A model generated the notes under the pieces. The model saw only the letters and a list, made by a program, of their open reading frames with translations, was not told the DNA's origin and did not search any database. Position numbers and translations under genes: made by a program. Shown here in pieces: positions 11,144 to 21,900 of a stretch of DNA of 64,000 nucleotides (its first letter is position 1; each line of letters begins with the position of its first letter). The DNA comes from Flaveria trinervia (Eukaryota; Streptophyta; Magnoliopsida; Asterales; Asteraceae): assembly GCA_025506515.1 (NCBI GenBank), contig CM046452.1, forward strand, positions 45,323,562 through 45,387,561, read 5' to 3'.

Positions 11144-11624
11144 AAAGAGTAAAGTTCATGGTTTTGATGGAAAGAAAAGATGTAATGATGAATGAATAAA
11201 TGAAAGTAAGAATGTATGAATGAATGGAAGTTAATGAACAACAAAGATAATAATGGCATTATCTATGTGTACGTATATTTTGTGATTGCATGAAAGTAAA
11301 GAACGATTTAAATGAAATAAAAGTATTGTTTTATAATAAAACTAGAACTCAGTCAGCAACGCTGACTTTTATGTGTTTCCAGTTGGCAGGTAATGATTGC
11401 TGAGGACGGCACGGGGTGGCTACTCAGCTCTTTTGGATTGCAACCATTTTTATAATGCTTTTGTGATGTAATGCAACATGTATTTTGTAATTTGATAATG
11501 ATGTATTATTTTGCAAAAGCCTTTATTATGAAATGGAATGTTTTGCTTAAATTTTTTCGCTGCAACATTTTTATGCGCGACGATCGACCAACTGTAAGCG
11601 TCCCTGGAACGGGGCCTTACAAGT

Positions 11625-11636
11625 TTGTATCAAAGC
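11625..11636 (+). promoter_or_regulatory. Primer binding site of A1 (tRNA-iMet type)
   Basis: TTGTATCAAAGC lies three bases after the LTR end. It matches the plant initiator-Met tRNA complement TGGTATCAGAGC at 10 of 12 positions. Confidence 0.75.
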
Positions 11637-11971
11637 CAAAGTTTAAGGGAAATGGGTAAATTTTCAAAATAAACCTTAACTTAAACTGAAAATGGGACTG
11701 AAAGGGAAGGGATACCAGTCTTAGTAGTTGTGTGCCATCAGGTATTTTTGTAATGTTAACCAGTATTATGTGCGCATGGTATGTGGTTATGTGTTGTTTG
11801 TAGATTTAAATACCAATGTAGTCAGGATAGGTAATGCTTAGGGTGTGAAGAGTAAAGTAAGTGGCTAATCACAACTGGCCACTATAATCAGGGACTTACT
11901 ATACTTGACATAAACTAAGTTGTTTCCTTGAATGACCATGTTGGTGTTTGAATCTTTTAGTTTGCGTGTGA
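11637..11971 (+). other. Leader of A1 before gag
   Basis: About 335 non-coding bases separate PBS and gag. The same leader, with TGTGCCATCAGGTATTTTTG and TAATCACAACTGGCCACTAT, is recognisable in A2 (54735-55070) and, reversed, in B (about 41550-41868). A pyrimidine stretch GAATCTTTTAG just before the gag ATG could act as a splice acceptor. Confidence 0.7.
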
Positions 11972-13118
11972 ATGGCCGGTGGTAGATCTTCGAAAGCCTC
12001 TCGTGGTAGTGGTTGTGATGGGCTTGGTGCTACATTGGTATTTAAATCTACAAACAACACAGTGAGTGGCGAAGAACCCAGAGTTGAAAAGGTGGTTCCT
12101 GAAGAACCCGAAACTCCTCAACCAGTGAGTGGCGATGAGAGCGCCAATCTGAGAGGCTCAGTAAAGGAGGCTATTGTTGAGAAAGTTCATCAGGTCATAC
12201 AGACGATCTTACCATCTGTGGTGACCGAAGTTATCAAGGCTGTACGGGAAGGGGAAAGGAAAGAGAGGATTAGGTCCTTGGGAGGACGGGAGCAACAGGA
12301 ACTAGAAACGGTTGCCTCTGATGATGAAAAAGAGGAAGAAGAAGAGCCTGCGCCAAAGGCGGCACGAGGCTGTGACTATGGCGGGTTTCAATGATGCAAG
12401 CCCCCTACTTTCGATGGTAAAGACACTAGTGCTACTACTCGCCAGGGGTGAGAGAAATGGAGGCTGTCTTGAACATCAGCTAGTGCCGAGAGGATCAGAA
12501 GCTGAAGTTTGCCGCGCACTTCTTTTGTGGACTCGGCTCTGTACTGGTAGGAAAATATAGTCCAAGCTGAGGGTAGTCAGGCTATTGGGAGGATGAGATG
12601 ATCCAAACTGAAGAAGTTGGTGATTAAGGAGTTCTGTCCTCACAGGGAAATGGATAAAGTTGAAAGGGAATTCCTGCAGTTGGGGCCGAGAACTATGACA
12701 CATCAACAATACACCACCAGGTTTAATGAAATGGCACGGCTGGTACCGGATCAGGTGACACCTCTGTCTCGAAAGATCAAGAGGTATATTCAGGGCTTGC
12801 CGGCGGATATTCGTAGGCACATGATCGCTACCCGACCGAGCAAGTTTAGGTCGGCCGTGGATTTGGCAGGAAGATTGTATGATGAGATCCGTGGTGGTGG
12901 TGGCTGAAGTAGCAAGAATGGTGGTGGTGATCAGAATTGGAACGGGAAGAGGTTTGGTTGGGGTGATGCCTCGACGGGTAACAAGAAGGCACGGGTGGAT
13001 GATCATCGTGTGGTCGCATTGGGTGCGGGTTTGAAGAAGTGTGGTAGGTGTGGAAAAGAGCATAGTGGGGAGTGCAGGCTGGGGTCGAACTTCTGCTTCA
13101 AATGGGAAGGTAGGGCAC
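11972..13118 (+). pseudogene. Chromovirus gag (A1), first part
   Basis: This is the capsid/nucleocapsid protein that would form the virus-like particle. The N-terminal piece (11972-12394) has the conserved helix VKEAIVEKVHQVIQTILPSV followed by an acidic run (DDEKEEEEEP). The capsid part reads in other frames: weakly at 12395-12600, then openly at 12617-12907 with EFCPHREMDKVEREFLQL, QQYTTRFNEMARL and IQGLPADIRRHMI. After a stop at 12907 the first zinc knuckle follows (CGRCGKEHSGEC), then CFKW, where the second knuckle is cut by the Athila insertion at 13118/13119. Several one-base shifts are present. The start was chosen because ATGGCCGGTGG matches the gag starts of A2 and B. Confidence 0.8.
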
Positions 13119-14776
13119 TGATGTATTGCAAAATACATTTCTTATTCATGTATATTTTGTATCATTTTTATTAGTTTTGAGTCAATTTTTATTGAAATAG
13201 ATTAACTTTTCTGTAAATTTTGTTTTGCATGTTTTTTTTAGCTAAAGGAAGCCGAACATAGAAGAAACGAGCTCGAAACGCGCTGAAAGGATGGGAGCTG
13301 AAAAAGTCAAACTGCTGGTCAACGCAGTGCTCACACCCCAGCGAGCCATATGACTGTTTCCAGTCGCGGGGCGCGAGAGAACGCAGTGGCTCACACCCCA
13401 GCGAGCCAGTTTCATGTTTTCGGTCGCTGGGGCGCGAGAGGAGTCAGATCTGGACGCGAATTTGAGTTTTATAGCCTATTTTCAGCAGATTAAAACATCA
13501 TCATCTTCATTGCAAACCCTAGAACGAATTAGGCACTTTTGGGGCAATTTTGGAGCAAGGTTTTCAAGAATTTTGAAGCACGGGAAGCATTCGGATCAAG
13601 GAGTGAAGGCAAGGAACGCATTCGGATCATCTTCGTGTCATCCGGGTGTCCCGCTTTCTCTTTGTTTTTCATTTCCATGTTTCCTACCATTGCTTTGACT
13701 TTACTTGTAGTTTTAATTGAAATTACGAGTAGCTAAACGCTTTGTTACTGCTTAGACGGATGAATGGTTGATTAAATTTTGGATTTTTAATGGAATTTCA
13801 TGTGATTTATGGTTGTCTTTGAATTGTAGGATTGTTTAGTCTCATGTTTGAATGCATTTGAATGTTTGTTACTGATTGAACACTGTTTATTACTTTACAT
13901 AACGCTTGGTGACTGTCTATATCACATGTAGGGTTATGTTAGGTCATAGATTTTGGTGATTGTCTATGTCATAGAATAATCTTTGGTCTTTGAAGTTAAA
14001 ATGCGCAATAGGCTTTAAAAGTGATGTTCGGTAATCAATTAGGTTCAAGTGTTCTGCTTAACTCATTACTGTGAGGTTTGGGTTTGTTGCTAGGTCTAAG
14101 TCATTAAACCGTAAGGTAGGAGCTTTTGTGAGGAAGTGACCCTTTTGACTATTGTCTAGTAAGTTCATTTAAGAGATTTGACTAACTTTGGTTTAGGTCC
14201 TGTGAAGGAATAGATCACATAAGTACCTTCATTGACCCGTTAGACATCTCATGAGAGTAAGTTTAACAACCGGTAGGTAAATAAACCTTAGGGTGTCGTG
14301 TAGTACTCTTGAGAGTGATTAGGAGGCTTAGATATCCCGAAAGGTGAGAACTTTAAGATCCCGGTTCCCATAATAAACAACTTTCCATTAGAAACCATTA
14401 TTTGAACAACCAGGATTCGTGTCTAAGCAGTATCGTCCCATTTCTGAATTTCAATCCATTTCTATTTGTGTCTTTAATTGTCTTAGCTCATTTAGTTGTT
14501 ATTTTACTTCATTTACTTTATTAAGAAATTGTTAAAACCCCCCTTTTTATATAAACAAAATAGTTAGTTCGTGTCAGTTAAGTCTAAATCAAGTGAATTA
14601 ACGTGGTTCTATCTAGAGTCTCGTGGGTTCGATATCCGGACTTATTTTAGCTATACTAGAGTCGATCGGTACACTTTCCGGTTAGTAGTTTAGTGTGTTT
14701 TAGTGAGTCTAGAGTATACTTAGAGTCTAATTTAGGGTAATTAGTTAATATAATTAAACTACTTTTTAGCACATCA
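13119..14776 (+). repeat. Athila 5' LTR
   Basis: Bounded by TGATG and CATCA, 1658 bp. A GC-rich section (13320-13440) repeats GTGGCTCACACCCCAGCGAG and includes TCGCTGGGGCGCGAGAG, which is the exact complement of CTCTCGCGCCCCAGCGA in the internal spacer at 20778. The ORFs at 13414 and 13539 are LTR sequence, not genes. Confidence 0.92.
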
Positions 14777-14800
14777 AGTTTTTGCGCGCGTTGCCGGGGA
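14777..14800 (+). promoter_or_regulatory. Primer binding site of Athila
   Basis: TTTGCGCGCGTTGCCGGGGA follows the LTR by a few bases. It closely resembles the TTGGCGCCGTTGCCGGGGA site used by Athila/Tat elements (tRNA-Asp type), with changes in the first half. Confidence 0.75.
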
Positions 14801-14946
14801 ACTCTTTGCAATTGCGTTAATTAGCTTGTTTGTAGTCTTTTTGCTACTTTGAGTCTGTTTTGTTTATTTTTATTTAGTTCTGTTTATTTTCAATTTTATT
14901 AATTTTTGTTCTCTTGACATCTTCTCTTTTGCTTGAATTGTAGTAC

Positions 14947-16467
14947 ATGCCACATACCCGTTCAAAGGGACCACCACCGCGACGCACAACGGATTCTGCT
15001 TTTGCTTTTGTCAAATCAGAGGTACGTACTTCTTCTTCTTCTTCGAGCGCACAGACATCTTCATCCAGACCATCCGCATTCGATTTTTCACTACAAACCT
15101 CACCCGAGTCTACACCCAACTCTACACCACCCACGTCTGCACCTACTAGTCCTAGAATTAACCAACCACAAATGGCTGACCGTAGGACTATCCACCAACA
15201 ATCCACCCAGGGATTCACCGGAGTTAACTCTCCAATCACTTGCCCTCAGATTGCCAATGAAAACTCTTGGCAAATCCCATCCTACATCATGACCGCCATC
15301 ACTAACACTTGTCAATTTAATGGTCGTGATGATGAGGATGCCCCGGCCCACATTGCTCGTCTAACCCGTATCTGTGGCACCTTCCGGCTACAAGGTGCAA
15401 ATGATGATGCAATCTTTTTGCAACTGTTTCCCTTCTCGCTTGCGGGACGAGCCGCCACTTGGCTTGATTCACAGCCTGCAGGGACTTTCACTACTTGGGC
15501 AGCCCTTCGCCAAGGGTTTCTGAACAAGTACTTCCCACCCGCAAAAGCATCTAGGCTTCGAGACCAGATTCACTCATTCCGTATGGAGCCTGATGAGCCT
15601 TACTACCTTGCTTGGGAGCGGTTTCAAAACCTGCTCAGCAGATGCTCCAACATGGTTTGTCTAATTGGGCCCTAGTAGAGAAATTCTACAATGGGCTCAC
15701 TTATGAAACTAAGGCCCTTTTGATACTTCTGCGGGAGGGCATTTAATGGGAAAGAAAACTGTGGCCGAGTGTCTTGATCTTTTTGAGAGTTTTGCCCAGT
15801 CTGAGTATGAGCAGCGGTCTGCTACTAGGAATTCTACTCCTAACTTGAGTACACCCGTATCTTCACGAGGTGTTCACCAAGTCACCTTGGATACTCAGGT
15901 GGCTGCTGCTTTAGAAAGTCTGACCCGTGAGATGAAAGAACTTAAGGCTAAGGTTGATAGGTGTGAGATGTGTCGGGGAGGCCATGGTACTTTAGAGTGT
16001 CCCTTGCTCAACCAAGAGCAAGTAGATTTTATAGGAGGCCAGAACCGAGGACCCACTAATCCCTTTGGAAACCATTTTAACTCTAGTTCTAGGTTCAACA
16101 ACTTTAGGTCGTCAGGAAACCCCCCCGGATTCCAATCGAATCAGTATTATAATTCCGGGCAGGGTCAGTTTAACCCTAGGACTTCAGGAAATATTCAGGT
16201 GGGGATAGTGGAAGTGGCTTAGGTGAGATAAAGGATTTGCTTATCCAGTTAGTTGCTAAGGATGCTGCCACCCAAAAGACCCTCTCAGAGCATGACATTT
16301 TACTTAAGAATCAGCATTCTGCATTTTTAGATCTTCAGCGCTCTGTAGGTGACATAGCTAAGCGTTTGGATGAGCGAACCCCGGGTCAGTTTCCGGGTAA
16401 CACTCAACCGAACCCAAGGGTCAAATTAATGCTGTTACCACACGCAGTGGTAAGGGTGGAGAGGTAG
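14947..16467 (+). pseudogene. Athila gag
   Basis: This is the capsid and nucleocapsid protein. The first frame (14947-15675) starts MPHTRSKGPP with a Ser/Thr/Pro-rich leader (residues about 30-80). It then has the retrotransposon gag core: FPFSLAGRAATWLDSQPAG, ALRQGFLNKYFPP and YLAWERFQNLLSRC. A shift near 15650 and another in a T run near 15718 move it to 15746-16222, which contains the zinc knuckle CEMCRGGHGTLEC and a Gly/Asn/Phe-rich tail. A further frame (16237-16467) holds a coiled-coil-like LLIQLVAKDAATQKTLSEHD section. A Glu-rich linker with more breaks joins it to pol at 16679. Confidence 0.85.
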
Positions 16468-16678
16468 TGAAACCAGTGGAGGTAGGCGAGGAGAATGAAG
16501 AGATTGTGGATGAGGAGATAGAGTTAGAGACTCCACCTAGTAGGGTACAATCTAGGCTAGACCCAGTAAGTACCGCACCGAACAGTGAGCCTAAGTCAGA
16601 GAGGAGCGTAGGAAAGAACCGGTAGAGGTTAGATCTTCCCCGGTCATTGATCACACACGTGTCCCATATCCCGAGCGT

Positions 16679-19171
16679 TTGAAACATCAAAAACATCAAA
16701 AGGAATATGGACATTTTCTTGATCTGTTCAAGCAGCTCAAGATTAATCTTCCTTTCATTGAGGCTCTCCAGCATATGCCCAAATATGCTAAGTTTTTAAA
16801 AGACCTGCTGAAAAGCAAGGACAAAATGGGAGAGCTCTTGAACATTTCTTTGACAGCGGGGTGCTCTGCAGTTGTTCTGAATAGGCTGCCAGAAAAATTG
16901 ACTGATCCGGGAATCTTCACGATCCCGTGTGTTTTCGGTAGTAACATGCAGAGCCACGCGTTGCCAGACTCGGGTGCTAGTGTTAATTTGATGTCATATT
17001 CACTTTACGAGAAACTAAACCTGGGGGAGCTAACTCCAACGCGTATGACTTTATCCCTTGCGGATCGATCAGTTAAATACCCGCGGGGCCTTGTGGAGAA
17101 TCTGTTAGTCAAAGTTGATAAGTTCGTTTTCCCCGCCGACTTTGTGATTATAGACATGGAAGCCGACCACCGAGTACCTCTTATTCTGGGGCGTCCATTT
17201 ATGCATACCGCCAAAGCACTCATTGATGTCTTTGACGGTAAAATCACTCTTCGAGTAGGAAACGAGAATGTCACCTTTGAGATCGCTAGGTCCATGAACC
17301 ATCCAGGAGTTCAGGACGACTTTAGCGGTCCTTCAGATTCCGTCTACTTCATAAATTCATTCATTTCACATGTGGATCAATGCCTAGAGTACATTTGTGG
17401 AGTAGATTTAGTGAGAGAGGATAGAGAGGAGGAGCTGGTAGTAGTTGAGGAAGATGCTCCTGTAATCCCGGAAGCATTAGATAGTGGAGATGCTAGAGAG
17501 GAGAGTAGGACACCACCAGTTGAGACACCACCACCCCTAGAGCTTAAGGTCCTACCCTCCCACTTAGAGTATGCTTACCTAGGAGAGAATGCTAGTTTGC
17601 CCGTCATCATTTCATCTAAATTGACGGAGGAAGAGAAGTCTCGGCTCATTGATGTGTTGAAAACACACAAACAAGCCATTGCTTGGAGACTCTCTGATAT
17701 TCAGGGCATAAGCCCCGCCTATTGCACCCACCAGATACTCATGCAGGATGATTACAAACCTGTGGTGCAACCTCAAAGGCGTCTGAACCCGAACATGCAA
17801 GAAGTTGTAAAGAAAGAGGTTCTTAAACTCATGGATGCAGGGTTGATCTACCCCATCTCTGATTCCCCTTGGGTGAGCCCGACCCAAGTTGTCCCCAAAA
17901 AGGGAGGAATGACGGTTGTAACGAATGCTAAAAATGAACTCATTCCTTCCCGAACGATCACTGGTTGGCGTGTGTGTATTGACTACCGCAGGCTTAACGA
18001 CGCCACCCGTAAGGACCATTTTCCCCTACCTTTCATTGATCAAATGCTTGAGCGCCTTGCGGGTCGTCAGTTTTATTGCTTTCTCGACGGTTTTTCTGGG
18101 TATTTCCAAATCCCGATCGCACCGGAAGACCAAGAGAAAACCACATTTACATGTCCTTATGGCACATTTGCGTATCGACGCATGCCTTTTGGACTATGTA
18201 ATGCACCGGCTACCTTTCAGCGGTGTATGGTGGCGATTTTCCAAGACATGGTGGAACACTCGATGGAAGTCTTCATGGATGACTTCTCGGTTTATGGCGA
18301 TTCCTTTGACCATTGTTTAGGAAATTTAGAGAGAATGATGGTGAGATGTATAGAGACTAAGTTGATGTTGAATTGGGAGAAGTGTCATTTTATGGTGACG
18401 GAAGGGATTATGCTAGGACATAAGATATCACGGGCAGGGATAGAGGTAGATAGAGCTAAGATAGACACCATCAACCGATTACCTCCTCCCACTAGTGTTA
18501 AGTCAATCCGTAGTTTTCTTGGTCATGCGGGTTTCTATAGGCGTTTCATTAAGGATTTCTCTAAGATCACTCGCCCCATGACCCGTCTTTTGGAGAAAGA
18601 CGTCCCATTCACCTTTGACGAGGAGTGTCTCAAATCCTTCAACTTTTTGAAGGATAAGCTTGTTAGTGCGCCTATTCTTATCTCGCCCGACTGGAGCTTG
18701 CCCTTTGAGCTCATGTGCGATGCGAGTGACTATGCCGTGGGGGCGGTATTAGGACAAAGAAAGGACAAGCACTTCCACCCGATTTACTACGCGAGCAAAA
18801 CGCTAAACAATGCTCAAGAGAACTATACCACCACGGAAAAGGAACTCTTAGCCGTAGTATTCGCGTTTGATAAATTCCGCTCCTATCTTGTTCTTTCCAA
18901 GACCATAGTTTTCACCGACCATTCCGCTTTACGTTTTCTTTTCCAAAAGAAAGACGCCAAACCACGACTCATTCGGTGGATACTTTTGCTTTCCGAGTTC
19001 GATATTGAGATTAGGGACAAGAAGGGAGCCGAGAATTTAGCGGCCGATCATCTTTCACGTTTAGAGGACCCGAGTAGAGAGGAGATTAGTGAGGAGGCGA
19101 TAGGAGATAGGTTCCCTCATGAGACCATAGATTTTGTAGCGGCAGAGAGAAGAGGGTTTGCCTTGGTTTAG
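16679..19171 (+). CDS. Athila pol: protease, reverse transcriptase, RNase H (830 codons)
   Basis: This is the longest open frame in the window. The retroviral-type protease has its active-site DSGA at residues 97-100 and the flap-side ILGRPFM near 170. RT spans about residues 370-620: WVSPTQVVPKKGG, a GWRVCIDYRRLN block, DGFSGYFQIP, and the catalytic FMDD at 532-535 (18272-18283). RNase H starts at ELMCDASDYAVGAVLG (Asp 681) and ends near AADHLSRLE. Catalytic residues of these three domains look intact. The frame was originally continuous with gag upstream and integrase downstream; a frame break near 19155 ends it. The annotated ATG is just the first Met in the open frame, not a true initiation site. 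Confidence 0.9.
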   Translation: MKHQKHQKEYGHFLDLFKQLKINLPFIEALQHMPKYAKFLKDLLKSKDKMGELLNISLTAGCSAVVLNRLPEKLTDPGIFTIPCVFGSNMQSHALPDSGASVNLMSYSLYEKLNLGELTPTRMTLSLADRSVKYPRGLVENLLVKVDKFVFPADFVIIDMEADHRVPLILGRPFMHTAKALIDVFDGKITLRVGNENVTFEIARSMNHPGVQDDFSGPSDSVYFINSFISHVDQCLEYICGVDLVREDREEELVVVEEDAPVIPEALDSGDAREESRTPPVETPPPLELKVLPSHLEYAYLGENASLPVIISSKLTEEEKSRLIDVLKTHKQAIAWRLSDIQGISPAYCTHQILMQDDYKPVVQPQRRLNPNMQEVVKKEVLKLMDAGLIYPISDSPWVSPTQVVPKKGGMTVVTNAKNELIPSRTITGWRVCIDYRRLNDATRKDHFPLPFIDQMLERLAGRQFYCFLDGFSGYFQIPIAPEDQEKTTFTCPYGTFAYRRMPFGLCNAPATFQRCMVAIFQDMVEHSMEVFMDDFSVYGDSFDHCLGNLERMMVRCIETKLMLNWEKCHFMVTEGIMLGHKISRAGIEVDRAKIDTINRLPPPTSVKSIRSFLGHAGFYRRFIKDFSKITRPMTRLLEKDVPFTFDEECLKSFNFLKDKLVSAPILISPDWSLPFELMCDASDYAVGAVLGQRKDKHFHPIYYASKTLNNAQENYTTTEKELLAVVFAFDKFRSYLVLSKTIVFTDHSALRFLFQKKDAKPRLIRWILLLSEFDIEIRDKKGAENLAADHLSRLEDPSREEISEEAIGDRFPHETIDFVAAERRGFALV

Positions 19172-20440
19172 TGATTTAGCTAACTATTTAGCTAACGGTT
19201 ATGTGATGGAGAGTATGAGTGCCCACAAAAGAGGAAGTTATTTAGGGATGCTAGGAAGTACATTTGGGATGATCCTTTTCTCTTTAGGATAAGTGGAGAT
19301 CGTGTTCTTAGGAGATGTGTGTCTAGGGAGGAAGGTTTAGATATTCTTAGGCATGTCCATGAGGGGTTGACGGGTGGTCATCACGGTGCAAATACCACCG
19401 CCCAAAAGGTCTTTGATTGTGGTTTTTATTGGCCTTCGTAGTTGCGGATGCGATTGAGTTTGTTAAGAAGTGTGATGCTTGCCAACGTACCGGTAACATT
19501 TCATCTAAGGACGAGATGCATCAACAACCAATTCAAGTCCTTGAAGTTTTTGATGTATGGGGCATCGATTTCATGGGACCATTCCCCTCATCTCGAGGGA
19601 ATAGGTACATACTCGTGGCTATTGACTATGTTTCCAAGTGGGTGGAAGCTCAAGCCTTGCCCACTAATGATGCCCGAGCAGTAGTGAAATTCCTCAAGAA
19701 GTTGTTCACATGTTTCGGTACACCTAGAGCCCTTATTAGCGACCAAGGGACCCATTTTTGCAATTCTGTGATGGAGAGAGCTTTAGAGCGATATGGCGTT
19801 ACTCACCGCATATCCACCGCATACCATCCACAAACGAGCGGTCAAGTTGAAAACGCCAATAGGGAGTGAAGAGGATTTTAGAGAAGGTTGTAGGTAAGAG
19901 CCGGAAGGATTGGTCAGATAAACTCGATGATGTGTTATGGGCATTTCGGACTGCCTACAAAACACCTTTGGGACCACTCCATTTATGTTGTGTATGGCAA
20001 AGCTTGCCATCTCCCGGTTGAGTTAGAGCATCGGGCATTTGGGTTCTTAAGATGGTGAATTTGGACATAACCCAAGCGGCTAGGAGAAGATTCTTAAGAT
20101 GGAAGCTTTGAGAGATGCGGCTTACGAGCGTTCTTGGAGTATTAAGGAAAAGTCGAAAGCTTTACATGATCGAAAGCTGAAGGGTCTGAAGGAGTTTAAA
20201 ACCGGGGATAAAGTGCTTTTATATAATTCACGTCTCAAGTTATTCCCCGGTAAGTTGAAGTCTAGATAGACGGTCCTTATGTGGTGAAGGAGGTGTCCCC
20301 GTATGGCACAGTGGAGCTGATGAACGAATCTGACGGGAGTGTGTGGAAAGTGAATGGCCATAGGCTCAAACATTACCTAGGAGGGTCACTTGAAACGACC
20401 GAGATGGAGGAAACTCCTCTCGAGAGCATACCCACTTAGG
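19172..20440 (+). pseudogene. Athila integrase, broken
   Basis: After the break the sequence encodes the pre-integrase segment, then an HHCC zinc finger split between frames (GLTGGHHGANTT, CDACQR). The open piece 19417-19869 holds the catalytic core: WGIDFMGPFPSSRGN (Asp), ALISDQGTHF (Asp) and GQVENANRE (Glu), so the DDE triad is complete. A one-base break at about 19867 displaces the rest (WAFRTAYKTPL, HLPVELEHRAF, DRKLKGLKEFKTGDKVLLYN), with more breaks near 19965-20080 and a stop near 20268. No chromodomain is seen, as expected for Athila. Confidence 0.85.
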
Positions 20441-21539
20441 TTTCGTGTTGAGAGAAACCCATTTTGTAGAGTTTGTATATTTTTCGTAACTTATAGTCAT
20501 TGTTGTTAGTTTCTTGGCATTTTTTGTTTGCTCTCGAGTCTTTTGCAGGGATTAATAGCTGAGGATGTAGGAAGTTTATTGCAAAAATAAGGCTTCAGGT
20601 AAGTTTCAGAGATAGAAAAAATTTGGGGTTGTTTCATTGAAGGTTGGTAATGTTAAAAAAAAATTTCTAAGGCATGAAACTGAGAAAACAAGAAACATTC
20701 TGCCAAAAACTGTCTCTCGCGCCCTAGCGAGAGAAATAACCAGAACCGGTCGCGCCCAGCCACTCACCCAGCGCTCTCGCGCCCCAGCGAGCGCCGGAAT
20801 GGTTCAAGTCGCTCCCCGCGAGCTATTTCTTTCTCTTCCACCCCGACCGACAGTATACAGTACACACGCGGCCCGCGACTTCCTTCCGTCGCTCGCGCCC
20901 CAGCGACCGCTGGGGCCTTCCCTTTCGCGCCCCCCGAGGGGCAGTCTCTGGCAGACAGTTTCCTCTTTTTGTTTCAAATTTTTCACAGTATTTCCACTTT
21001 ACTCCCACAATCATCTCTAACATCTTCTTTTCATCATCTTCTTTCACCTACCACCATCTCCAGCATCTTATTTTCACTAAAACAAATTAAATCCACACCA
21101 TTTTTCATCATCTCTAACACAACAATAACAAGATTCATCAAAAATTTTCATCATTTTCACCACATTAAGGGATCTAACCGGGGTGCTAGTTCTTACAAAA
21201 TCTCTAGTTCATCTTGTCTAATCCTCATCCAAGGTATGTCTTTTTCTTGCAATTTTTTTTATTTCCTTTTAGTTAGCATTTGGCAGTTGTTTGTTTTAGT
21301 TTATGCTTTCTTTTTATTTTGCCTCATTTAGGATTAGGGTTTTCTTTAGTTAGATGTGCCATTGGTGTTTGAGTTAGGTGATTTATGCAAGGTTGAGCAT
21401 TTCATGGTTTAGATTCATAGGCTTGATTTCTTGTATAAACATACTTTGTTGGGTGTGGTCACATTGAGTGTGGGGATATGGGTTGGTCAAATTTGTATGC
21501 AAATCACATTTTTATGAATCAAATTCGACACTCATGAAC
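20441..21539 (+). other. Athila 3' spacer with GC-rich section
   Basis: Non-coding by inspection. 20700-20950 is much more GC- and CpG-rich than its surroundings. It repeats CTCTCGCGCCCCAGCGAG-type sequence, complementary to the LTR motif at about 13424. The 127-codon ORF at 20637-21020 is Arg/Pro/Ser-rich and reflects this composition. An AGTGTGGGGAT motif, like the core of the PPT, occurs near 21469. Confidence 0.6.
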
Positions 21540-21900
21540 TTTTTAATGCTAATGTTCTAGGAGACAACCTCCACCTGACCCGGTCACTTTAGCAGCCCTT
21601 TACGAGAGGATGGATTTGGGGTTCGCTCAGATGGACGCAGGATTTGCCAGGATGGATGCGGGGTTCGCTCGCATGGACCATAGGCTAGACACGCAGGACG
21701 GCGCAATCAGGTACATGATGGGACGGATGAGCATGCAGGTTCCTGAGTTCTTTCAGCCGGGGTATTACCCTCCAAGTGGGCAGAGTAGTTCATTTCAGGG
21801 TGCTTCAGGTTCATATCCGGGTAGACACACAGACATGGAGCCGGAATTTCAAATCTGTGGGGAAGAAGAAGAAGAGGAGTCGGAGGAGGACGATGAGTGA
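21540..21900 (+). pseudogene. Athila third ORF remnant (C-terminal part)
   Basis: An open frame runs into 21610-21900 from upstream (PPPDPVTLAALYERMD). It has a repeated seven-residue pattern (QMDAGFA, RMDAGFA, RMDHRLD), likely a short coiled coil, then MMGRMSMQVPEFFQPGYYPP and a highly acidic end (EEEEEESEEDDE). Athila elements often carry an extra ORF between pol and 3' LTR, sometimes called env-like. I see no signal peptide or membrane segment here, so I do not call it env. Confidence 0.5.

Larger units (their letters stand above)
9572..11621 (+). repeat. 5' LTR of A1
   Basis: Starts CATAACACCCAG (decayed TGTAACACC) and ends GGAACGGGGCCTTACA, next to the PBS. It aligns by eye with 27157-29047, 53082-54719 and 57936-59796. 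Landmarks: a purine-rich AAGAAGAAAA start, an array of the CGCATG/GCGACTGA motif (10141-10440), a 117-bp duplication (about 10970-11143), a GTCAGC-AAC-GCTGAC hairpin at about 11351-11365, and a splice-donor-like CAGGTAATG at 11387. It would contain promoter and polyadenylation signals. Confidence 0.85.

Noticed and set aside
20637..21020. 127-codon Arg/Pro-rich ORF in Athila
   Set aside because: Open because of GC-rich CpG repeats; no family features, and the repeats are shared with the LTR.
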